Below, one piece after another: positions 1 to 11,577 of a stretch of DNA of 64,000 nucleotides. The notes under the pieces are model-generated. The model had not been told where the DNA came from. It was given only the letters and a program-made list of their open reading frames with translations, and searched no databases. This DNA is from Xiphias gladius (lineage: Eukaryota > Chordata > Actinopteri > Istiophoriformes > Xiphiidae). The stretch covers positions 26,452,761 through 26,516,760 of the forward strand of contig NC_053414.1 in assembly GCF_016859285.1 (NCBI RefSeq), read 5' to 3'. Position 1 is the stretch's first letter. Each line of letters opens with the position of its first letter. The translations under genes were made by a program, and so were the position numbers.

Positions 1-1969
1 AATCCTTGCTATTTAGATTTCAAATTTCCACCATTTTTTCTGCATTGTTAGGGTATATTAATAATCATTTGTAATGAGGAAACATCATCATCATTTGTTG
101 TGGCTCTGCATGAATGAATTCTTTTTATCTGTTCACATATACAGTTTGTTTTTTAGTTTGTTGTAAGAGGTTTACTAATCGGGAAGTGCTTTAAATGGTT
201 TGGGGTAAATGTTAAGAATAATTGTGTTCAATCTGCCTTATTTTTGAGCAACTTTGTATTATGCTTCTGCAATCAGATATTTTAGAATCGGTTGTCCCAG
301 TATTTGTCTATTGGGCAGTGAAGTTTTCTTTTGAGTGATGCTGCTTTGTGAGCAGCATCATTGAGTTTTGGTGATAGGAAAATATGAATATAAATCCTGA
401 TGGAGTACTTATAAGTTTGGTGATTATTTAGGAGTCATCGTAACCTGAGTAATTGAATGAAAAACTGAGTGTCCCAATGTTGCAATGCCATTCATGGCGT
501 ACAAGTAGAAATCTTCCAGATGTAAAAATACTTGGGAACTGTGTATGACAGATTGAAAATACAGATGTCTAAGCAGCATCTCTACTGCCTAAGTAAACTG
601 AACTCCTTTGGAGTAAGTCAGAGGATATTGACAATATTTTATTCCTCTACTAACAGGTCCTATCAGTGATCCCACATGTTTTCTTTGACTACTTCAAACT
701 AATGCCATCAAAAGTTTGTTTTAGACTGTTTTTATGTAAAACAAACAAATGGAAAATCTAAAACCATTAGACTTGTGAACAAGCCTTGGACCAAACTGTT
801 AACGTGAAATTTCCAGAAAGAAAAACAGACTGATGGACCAACCAACAAAGTGACATCTATCCGTAGCTCCTATCACTAGAGGGAAGAAGAATTGTATTGG
901 CATTAGGTCAAAAACAGTGTTGTTTTTGTTTTTGCAAAATTCAAATAGTCACACCAAACACAGATGTCTATTCCAGATGTCTCCCTTTCTGCTTTTAAAA
1001 TGTGAAAAGGAGATTTGTGGATACCGTATCCTAAAAAGCTGCCTTATTTTGCTACATGCAAATCAGGTATAGGACCAACTGCTACTACATGGTGTCACCT
1101 ATGTTGCTTTTATGAGAGGTGATGAAACTGCACCAAAAAACTGTCAGGGTAACCAAGCAAATGAAGACATAACTGACAAAAAGCTAAATATTCAAAACAA
1201 GAGGAACCTTTTCCTACTACAGTAAAACACTGGTTTCCATGTGTGGACTTGCATTACCCACAGAATGCCTGCCAGCATGGGCACAGCAGGCATTATTCTC
1301 ATTAAAAGACTTAGGCAGCTATACAGCCACAGTAGAAAGCAATTACTCTGTCTTTTACAAAGAGTAAATAAACATCACAGGCAGGAAGGATGATTAAGAC
1401 TGGTTACACACCCACTGGTTGGGTAAGTTCATTCCATGAACTTAACCACCACATACACATACAATAATATTGCCTATGCAAGATTGCAAAGACACACACA
1501 ACCACGCAGAGGTCACATGATGAGGAAATGCAACTGAATTATTAAAAATCTCAAAAAGTGCCTGTGTGAGAAAGAAGTGGAGTTGAGGGAAGCGGCTGCA
1601 GACTGGGTTTATAAATAAAAAGAGAGACATGGAGACAGAGGGAGAGAGCGAGAGAGCGAGAGAGGAGTAGAAAGCATGAGTCAGCGGTCTGCCAGAAAGA
1701 GGGAGTTGAGAGACATAGGAAGGGCTCACAGGATTTAGCTATCACTGGAGCCCTGACAAAAGAATTTCTGGGCTCGCTTTACTGTGTGACTGTGTGTGTA
1801 TCTATTTGTGTGTGTATCTGTTTGATTTCCTCATAAGAGTGTTACTGAGGCCATCCAGTTCAGCTCGGAATTTGTGTAAAACCACAGCAAAGCACCGGCT
1901 TCTATCTCTGTTTCGAAAGAGTCTTGCTCAACAGTTTTGCTCAGGGCATGACAGAAAGTCTTTAATCTC
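1..1969. other. Intergenic, no gene recognised
   Basis: AT-rich sequence with no exon chain, no recognisable protein similarity and no strong splice-bounded frame on either strand. Positions about 1440-1740 are rich in CA and GA dinucleotides, which produces two chance minus-strand frames of Leu/Ser-rich composition. It may be downstream flank of htra3 or of a gene to the left. Confidence 0.6.
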
Positions 1970-2689
1970 AAGGGAATAGTTCAACATTTTGGGAAATACA
2001 CTGATTAACTTCTTTGCCAAGAGTTAGACGAGAAGATTAATACCACTCTCATGTCTATGAACAAAGTACTGAGTACTAAGCCAGCAGGCAGTTAGCCTAG
2101 CTTAGCATAAAAACTGGGAACAAGGGGTAGGGCTACCCCAACTCTGTCTGACCAACCAGCACCTTTTAAGATCACCATTTAATTTGTACACAAACCGAGA
2201 TCTAAAAATTGATGTCATCACATGACATGATGACAAGACTCTGGCTGCTGGTCACCAATAAATAATTACAGCATGTAACTCCTGCTCAAAGCGACTGTAA
2301 TCGATATTATGCATCATATGACAACGTGAAAACAATGTGACAATGTGAAAGGGGTCGTTAGTAGTAATGAACCCACAGAAAATTGTCACCTGAATCTTAT
2401 TCACTGCCCTCAGGGGGCCAAAAAAATCAGTTACCCATACTGCAGGTTTAAATGAACAAGATACGAGATACATTACGTTAAGAGTGAACTTCATGTGTGG
2501 GTAGATGTATTTTTGAACTTAAGACAGAGGCAGGCTAGCTGCTGCCAGTTTTACTAAGTTAAGCTAACTGTCTCATTACCAATGCATCGAGTGAAGATAC
2601 ACATATGACAGTGGTATCCATCTTTTCATCTAGCTCTTGGGAAGAAAGTAAATAAGTCTATTTGCCAAAATGTCCAATTTTTCCTTTAA
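1970..2689. repeat. Terminal-inverted-repeat element (MITE-like), copy 1
   Basis: The left end (AGGGAATAGTTCAACATTTT) and the right end (complement of a segment ending TTTCCTTTAA) are inverted copies of each other. The match continues inward for roughly 90 bases, for example CCACTCTCATGTC on the left against GACAGTGGTATCC on the right. A further inverted pair lies inside (GTTAGCCTAGCTTAGC near 2092 against TAAGTTAAGCTAAC near 2556). I recognise this as a common dispersed, non-autonomous element of percomorph fish. A second, shorter copy lies at 18329-18703. The middle (about 2150-2510) is not shared with that copy. Confidence 0.75.
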
Positions 2690-3566
2690 ACCTGCAATAA
2701 AAGATTCCTTTTGGCCTCTTGGGGGCAGTGGCAACAAGCTATAAATACAACCCTGGCAATTTTTAATTTGACATGGCAATGGTGCCAGCAAACAGCTGCC
2801 TCCTTGCGCATGCAGCAGTCATGGAGCCACTTTATCAGTCATCTGGAGTCATGTTTGTTTCCACCTGATGAATGTAAGTCCAATATGTATCCTCCTTTCA
2901 GCTCAGGTTTGGGCCCTCATCAGCCTCGAATGTCTTTAAGTGTGGATCACATTGAAAACACCTATGACGAAATGAACCAGAGTGGATTGGTAAAGTTTGC
3001 GTAATAGCTCAGATATCGAATGATACCACTCCTTGTCCTGAAGTGTCTGTGAGCTCAGAGAATATTTAGGGATACTGCAATGTTAAACAAGTTTCTTCTC
3101 AGGGGTATAATGTCAAACATTTTTACGCAAAGAAATATCAAATAAGACGTCTTAGCGCTTGAGGGCTATAGACCACAAAAAGAGACACTTCAGATTCATT
3201 TTACTTTTGTGAATAAAAGCCAAATGGAGAGGTGTGTATCTCCAGAGGAAAAACTCAGTAAAAACAGATCATAATTCACCTGGAATGCCTGGAATTTCAG
3301 CCCCCATTAAATCTTCAAAAACTACGTGGCCTTTGGAAAACAGAAATACTATGAAGTGTCTTAAAGTAGTTGTCATAAGTATATGCATAGACTACACTTC
3401 CATATACATCTTTGAATGTAACATAATCTAATTTAATGAATCTGGGGAGGAATGGGCAGAGTACAGATTCCAGGCGAAATACTCAACACAACCACACATG
3501 GATCTACTTAGCTTTTTCCAAGTGAGAGATGCTGCCTGTAGCTGTACTATGCTATATATACTAAGG

Positions 3567-3675
<109 letters not shown>

Positions 3676-4117
3676 GTAGGTTAAAAGACTCATCTTATTT
3701 TTTCCTTCTCTACTCTTCATACACTAAGTTACCCACAGTAGTTCTGGTCAGTAAGGCGGTGAGTCATACAGTGAGAGTTGGCTCCCGAACAGATGGAAGT
3801 AGTTAGTTTTTTTTTTAATTGAGTCCAATCTGTCTATATTTTTGCTGCCATGCCAGATGCCCCAGTCTGCAGTCTGTGATTACAGAGTTTCTCCAACTCA
3901 CAACTTTACTGTGAACCTAGTCTATCTGGCTTGCTTTTAGATTTGATTGTAGCCTCTTTCTGTTTTGCTATGTCTTCTTGGACAATTTCCCAGTCTTAGT
4001 TACTCTCTCCCCTGACCACATGAGAACACACAGACACACACACGTTGTTACAGATCACCATCTCTGTTTGTATCCCCTACTAGAAGATGCTTCCATCCAA
4101 GGTTAATTTTTAAGATG

Positions 4118-4120
<3 letters not shown>

Positions 4121-4202
<82 letters not shown>
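4121..4202. repeat. (GT)n microsatellite, about 40 units
   Basis: An uninterrupted GT run that ends in GTTTGTTTGT. It lies about 450 bases from the previous tract. Confidence 0.97.
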
Positions 4203-4205
<3 letters not shown>

Positions 4206-6666
4206 TTTGTTTTCAAGCACCAGAGAGATGATGCAGATTAGCATCCGGCACTCAGAATGTCATCGGGTGCTGAGGTCAATGATGACTCACAGTTTGACAT
4301 TATGTGGGGGCATTATGATTTTGCCCTACAATAAATGTCTGTCACTCTTTATCTGGCTCTCTCTGAATGATAAACAAAGCATCGTGAGCATCGTCACCAT
4401 TTTCCCTGGCACGCGTGACTGAGCTAAATGTCCATTGTTCCCCATGTTGTCTCTCTCAGAGGTCTGAGGTCCCTGGACCCTAACCTTTTTGTTGCTCAGC
4501 CACAGAGCACTGAGAGATGGGGCCAACGTGTGTGTAGATACTTTCAGGAGCGCTAGGATCTAAACTAAGAATGAAAGCCTAGGGCAGGGGAAAATTAGGG
4601 GATACATTGGAGGTGGGAATGTAAGATGAGAAGTGAGTTTGAAAGATGCATAACGGGCAAATGAAAAACTAAGGGAAAGGAGGTTGTCGGGACACTGACA
4701 TTTTCAAGCCACCAAATTCACAAATCACATATGCCCTGTATGGTCTATGCTCCTGTCTTTAGGATTGTGTTTTTCTTCTGCACATGGGAAACTCTTTGGG
4801 GTCAATGGGTCTTATCTTGTACCACGTAATCTCCTAAATGTGGGTGGGGTGGTCTTTTATTTTTTAGTCCTCATAGATGTTTGCTTAACAAAGAACTTGT
4901 AGACTGAAATGTTGCAAAGTGAAAATTTTTGAAGGTGAAAAATCTCTGTGTGCGGACAACCTTTTCTTTTCCCTTTGCATGCTTTCTTTTGTCCTTCACC
5001 AGTAACCAACTGGGTTTAGACGTGTACACGAGAGAAAGCAAAGATGTCTGATTGAGGACACCTTTTGATTGAAGACCCCCCCCCGAAAATGACCTCACTA
5101 ACCAAAGTTCTCAGAGTTGAATTTCAACAAACAACAAACCTTATCTGCAACACACTACAACCAGGTTTTCTTTAGCAACAGGAAAGCCTTGAATAGAGGC
5201 ACACTGGACACTTGTGAGTACAGTCTCCGTGTGTTAGTCTTGCGGTTCCAGATGTTTAACTATGCCCTCTCCTCTAACCTCAAAACGATCCAGTCAGAAA
5301 CCCGAACTATATATAGACTGCTTCAGTAGCTACACTTCGCAGAGACAGTAGTCCTATAATCTGAGTCTGAGCAGTTGCCATGTCAGGAGAATTTTTTTTT
5401 TTTTTTTTTCTTTTTACACCCGACACGCCATCTACTGGACTGTTTGTGAAACATAAATTAAGTTTAATGTAACCAGACCTGACACCATCTGGCCACTAGA
5501 TGGCGATACATTCATCGGTCCATGGATCGAACAGGGGCTCAACTCATCCACAATGTAAACATTAAGGCCTTGTGGGAAGTGTGCTGTTTATATTGCTCTT
5601 CTGTATTTGCAGCAGATGTATCTCTAATTTTAGCACAAAAGCCTGATGAACTCTGACTGTGGCTTAATATTTGAGCAAAAGATGTTTTGAATCAGCGCTA
5701 GCTCAGTGTCGGTTTCAGTGTGGAGCTCTGTCTGTATAAGGACAAACAGCTGTGTCCTGTGCTTGCTCTACTGAGGTAGTCTGGTGTTCTTCTGTGACAA
5801 TACCGTATGTCTTGGTAAGACTAGAAAAAACGCCACACACACTCACGAAACTGGGTCAGCGACACATGGCAGCTGAGACTTGGAAGCGCATGTTAAAGGA
5901 TGACTCCTGCTGGGTTACAGGGTGGTAACTTGTTCAGGGTGGTAGTCTCTCAAAATTCTCTCACCACATTTTCCGTTCGTTTCCTGATCTCTGTCCAATC
6001 CTTTTCTCTTTTCTTTCTTCTGTTTCCGTCTTCCAGTGCTACAGCCAATAGTAACATGGCACGGCGTTTTTTCAAATAAGCAGAGAGGATGGTCTGTCTG
6101 GGTCCAGTTTATGAGCTGTGCTCACACAGGCAGACATCAGGTGGGGTTACGAGTCCTTCTTAAGGTAATGTCATCATGGGTGGGGGCAACTTTCTGTGTA
6201 AATCAAAGCTTACACTGTGCTACGACCGCATCATGTCAAGCCACCAAGAACAGAGTTTGTTCAAGTCATCTGTGCATAATTTATTTTAATTTATTTCATT
6301 CGTTTCAGGCTGCATTTGGATTATCTAAAACACCAGCAAAAGAGCCCCACAAGGACTTTCCATCCTTAACTTCAAGGTTCAGAAAATGTTATGCATGAGG
6401 ATTTCCATTACCTAAACAGGAGAGGGTGAAAGTGACTTTTCCAGTAACAGGACTTTGCTCGGTCTGTGTGTACTCTGTGTGTCTAGATGTCAGCTTAGGT
6501 TTGTTTAAATTAAGAGAACGTGTTTCCAGGCGGAGAGGAGGGAGGTGGGATGAGAAGACATAAACAAAGGAGCCGAACCTGCCTCTTGTGCAGATGGACA
6601 ACAGCTGCCGAACGGCCTGGACAGACAAGTAGGCCTACACACAGTACAGATCCTTCTTTGGAGGCT

Positions 6667-6672
6667 TTTATT
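6667..6672 (-). promoter_or_regulatory. Likely htra3 polyadenylation signal AATAAA
   Basis: On the minus strand AATAAA is followed, about 20-40 bases on, by a GT-rich stretch (GTACTGTGTGTAGG). It lies about 370 bases after the htra3 stop codon, a reasonable 3' UTR length. Other AATAAA matches occur further down near 6276-6300, so the main site is not certain. Confidence 0.5.
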
Positions 6673-7040
6673 CTGAAACTCTATGAGCCTCCCTCAATCT
6701 ACAGTGCAATACATTTTCCTCTGCAGTATTTTGAGTATTGTAAAAACTACTGCATAGACCACACAAAATCTGTGACAAAACACACCCAAAAATTTTCATT
6801 CAGAAAAAAATCCATTAAACTAAATATAGATCAGACTGGTACAAGTTGACAGGAAATGCTCTGTTTTCGTGTTGAATTAGAAATCAGGACTGAACATATT
6901 CACACCAGTTCATATTACTATATATAGCTTATTCATAATTCCTTGCAGTACATTGCCCATGGCCAAATGACATCTTAGTGCCACTATACTGTGTTGCCAA
7001 ACATTTGTTCAAATTTAGAACAAATGACCTGTCTTCTTGT

Positions 7041-7209
7041 TCAATGGACTATGACATGTGGCTGGATGTTGAACAGTAAGTCAGCATTGCCTCGGTGAAT
7101 CTCCAGCAGGAGAGGCTGGTCACTTTGCAACGCTTCGTGAATGTCTTCAGTGGTCTCGACTGGCTGTCCATTTAGCTTCGCTATAACATCGCCTTCCTTA
7201 ATCCCTCCA
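7041..7209 (-). CDS. htra3: htra3 coding exon 9: PDZ second half and stop
   Basis: Encodes [18 protein letters not shown] through [15 protein letters not shown] and ends VIVH-stop (TGA at 7043-7041). The acceptor is GTGTTTTAG|T. The GGI(K/Q)xGDxI and LL(L/E)xRRGNxDLLF patterns match HTRA3 PDZ domains. The protein ends a few residues later than the human form. Confidence 0.94.
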
Positions 7210-10200
7210 CTAAAACACAGAGAGAGGAAACTTTAGACAGTGATTTGGTTCAGGGGTGTCTGAAGTGCAAAAGAAATGCAGTATCAACACATAATAAATT
7301 CCATTATGGATGTGGACATGATGGCAGTCGAAGGAATACCAAAGTTTGGCTGACGAATGCTACTTTGTGGAACATTGATTTGGTTGAGCAAGTTTCCCGT
7401 GTGTGTACTTGGGTTTTTGCATGTGTGCGTGAACATACTTTTCGGCTGCACTGTCAGGGATGACCTGTTGCACCAACACTCCACTGCTGACATCAGGAAA
7501 GTCTGGGTTTTGCTGTTTTAACTCTGGTATTAGACTGCAAAGCACAAAAATACAGTAATACTAATGCTTGCATTAATGGTAATACAAATAATACTAATAT
7601 TAATACGAATTTAATTATTTTCATATGTAACGAAAACTTATTGCACTGAAAGAAAATGGGTAAAAAGTCCATCATCAATTAAAAAAATGCTGAATTACAG
7701 ATGTTCTGAAAATGCTCAGGATTTGTAAATTAAAAATTAATGATCTAATGCGTGAAAGTTTGTTGTTACAACTCACTCTTTGGTGATTGTGAGCATCTTG
7801 ATGCCTAAGAAACGCCTCTTCACTTCTGAAAACACCACAAAAAGCATAACCTCAGTCCTCAAGAAAGCTAGCACAAGACCCCGCACATGTAAACAGTCAT
7901 GGAAGTTCCATTACGACCAACACTTGTGCAGCAGTAGCTCTCACCTGCATCAGAATGTTGTTCCTCTGTCCGGCTTCTTTGCAGTCTTGTCTTTTCTGTC
8001 ACAACAACAACAACTGGAGTGGGATTTACTGAGAAATACTAGAAATACCAGTAGAACCACCTCATAGGAGGTATTTCTACAGGTAGGAGGATCGCAGACA
8101 GTAAAAACTCGGATTGTATTTGCTATTCGTTTTCACCTGTGTGCTGTTCGAGCTTTGACCCCTGACCTTTGCTGTGTTTGGTTTGTGAGTCTGCGAGGAA
8201 GCGGCTGATCCTGTCTGAGGGTATAGCGAAGGAGATCCCTGCTGTCACTTTCAGAGTGTTGATGCCTATCACCTCCCCATCCTGAAAAAAAAAAAAAAAA
8301 GACCACAAATATGGCAGAATTTGAGGAACTCAATATTTAGAGACCTAAATCTAATTTCAGTGACTGAAAATATTATTTCAAGGAAAACTGTGCATAGTTC
8401 AATGCAGTGCGTACAGCCACAGGGGCAAAATCTTGCGGTTACTAATGCAGACATTATCCTGAAGCTCAGACTGAATTGCCATTTTGTTTTAACTTAATTC
8501 ATGAACAAATCCCAGATGGGGGCAGCAGTTCAAACATCTGGAACCAAGTCATGCCTGTGACACAGCTGCTTGTATCAGTATACAGATCAGTATCAGTATT
8601 GCCAGTAAAGGATAGAGAGCTTTCCGTTCTTTTTTGGGATTTTGATTTATCACATTTTGATGCAAATTACTATGAATAAAATGCATATATTTTATATAAT
8701 TATATATTCTATTATATTAGCATTTGTTTTTTATTGAACATGTTTGTTACTGTAATTTGTAGCAGCAATAAGAGTAATAGTAACAGTAGTAATAATAGGA
8801 AGAGGATGAGTAGTAGTAGGAGTCGTATCACATCATTTGCCTCTAATGATAATATTTTCAACTTTTATTTTCTCTGTCACCATCCAATGAGGAGTGTATA
8901 AATTTTCAGCCCAATCTATTGGCAGAGTTTAATGATCTTGGGGTCAGGAGCCAATGTTGAGTTTCTTGCTGTACAGATGGCTTATCCCAAAGGATGTGGA
9001 CATTTCTAAGACTGCTTTATTGAAATTTGTATTATTACATAACACTATGTTTGAAATATACCACCATTATTTCTGTAGAGTGCATTTGTAGTTTCCTCTG
9101 TGCTCTCGAAAACAGTATTAGAGTATATATGATGCTCCATATTCACATATCAACTTGACAACTTTCTAATTAATGGGGTCAAGAGAATTTGGAGGCCTGA
9201 GAACTGGGTCATAGGCCACTTTTTAGATACTGTGATGATGAGGACTTCTGACAGTTTTACTGAACGATCTTTCAAAATCGCATGAGTCTTCACAGCGCTA
9301 CTCACCAAGTTAACAAGAGGTCCTCCAGAATTGCCGTACTTCACACAGATTAGAGGAACATGAGACAGGAACAGATCAGTCACATCGGTGATTTTGACAC
9401 ATATGCAAAAAAACAGAAAAACCAAATACAACAAAAGCAATTTGAAAAAACTCTGCACGCACATCTGACCTGAGCAAAAGAAATACTCAGGCTGTACACA
9501 GTGTGTATACATGAGTGTGTGTGTTTGTGTGAGCTCACGTTAATAATAGCATCAGTCTGGATGTAGTCCATGTCTGAATCTTTGATGCCCAGCTCCTTGC
9601 CGTCTCTCTGCGCTGTACTGACGATGCCGGTGGTCACTGTGTTCTGCAGAGCGAAGGGGCTGCCGATGGCAACCACGAACTCCCCTGGTCTCAGATCAGC
9701 TGAGTGGCCCAGAGACAGCACAGGAAGCCTCTTCTGCTCCCGCAGACCGAAACACCGGCACACGTGAGAAAACATGGACATGTACGTAGATAGATGTGTC
9801 AGGTAGAGACACACTGGGTAAGTTGTACAGAGGGAAAAATTCAGGAATGGAATGGAAAAATTACTTTCGGAGACAGAAAGACAGAAAGGAAGAAGAATTT
9901 AAGGCTCACCAAACTGTCCAAGTATTTGAGATATTGGTGTGAGAATACACACATCAGCGCTGTGTCTGTGAGTCACAGAGCTGGTGTTTATAAAAGTATT
10001 CCTGCTAGCCATATGAATGTCTGGCAGAAAACTGCCGAGACTTGGCACAGACACATGCGGAGATGTGGGCTCTCGTGCAATGGTGCAGAAAGGTTTTTGT
10101 ACATGAGAGCATTTAAGGGTCAAGGAAGTAGAAACTGTCTGGAAAATTACATTTCTTCACATCACTTCAATTTGGAAAAAGAGAAAAAGAGTGAAAATGA

Positions 10201-11542
10201 TTGAATGGCAGATAAATAAAAATAAAGGAACTTCTCTTCAGTGTTGTTCTCTCACCTGAGGATTGACCTTGATTGTGGCGATGTCCGCCTTCCTGTCTAT
10301 ATCTCTGAGCACGGCCTCGTACGCGTCGCCATCATGGAGCTGAACACGTAGCTGGGGCCTCCCTGTCACCGTGGTAGTTATGGTTACAACGTGAGCGTTG
10401 GTCACAATCACACCTGAGTGGGTCACAATAAAACCAGAGCCGCTGGAGAGACGCATGTGGCGACCAAACAGAGGATGTCTGGAGAGAGTAAGAAGCCAGG
10501 GACTGATGAACAGGCAAAAAAATCGTAAAAATGTATTTTGCTCTTAGCTTTTCACGTCCAGGTTGTCCTGAGTGGCAGCAGAACTGCTAAGACCGGTGTG
10601 TCCTTTACACAACAATCCCCTCTAGATGGAATATCGATGGCAGATAAGGATAAAAGAAATAGCTCTCTCTACACAAATACACACCTCACGAACAGCTCAA
10701 TGTGGACAACAGCGGGGGCTATTTTCTCCACTACATCGGCGATGAAGTTGAACTTGTAGCGAGGGCTGCTGGGATGGACCGAGGGAAAACCTATACTGAC
10801 ACGAAGAACCCACTGCATTAATACACACACACGCACGCACATGCACGCACACAATATATCCTCCACAGTCATTCACAATCTCCAATGTAGCATTATACAA
10901 GAGAAATGAGAAGACCAGTGTTGAGGTTAGAAATGTAAAATAGTTCGGAAAACAGATTAAATTTAACATCCAATGGCAAATGTGAAACATCTATCTGTCT
11001 GCCTATCTATCTGTCTATGTATCTGTCTGTCTGTCTATCACCTGTCTGTCTGTCTATCTGTCTATTTATCTGTCTGTCTGTCTATGTGTCTGTCTATGTA
11101 TCTGTCTGTCTGTCATCTATCTATCTGTCTATCTATCATCTGTCTATCTATCTATCTATCTATCTATCATCTGTCTATCTATCTGTCTGTCTGTCTGTCT
11201 GTCTGTCTATCATCTATCTATCTGTCTCTCTATCCATCTATCTGTCTATTTGTCTGTCTGTCTATCTATCTGTCCGTCTGTCTGTCTGTCTCTCTGTCTG
11301 TCTCTCTATCTATTTGTCTCTCTATCTGTCTGTCTGCCTGTCTATCTATATCTGTCTGTCTGTCTATCTATCTGTCCATCCGTCTATGTATCTGTCTATC
11401 CATCTGTTTATGTATCTGTCTATCCGTCTGTTTGTCTATCCGTCTGTTTGTCTATCTGTCTGTTTGTCTATCTGTCCGTCTGTCCATCCATCTGTCTATG
11501 TATCTGTCTGTCTGTCTATCTGTCTGTCTGTCTATCTATCTG

Positions 11543-11577
<35 letters not shown>

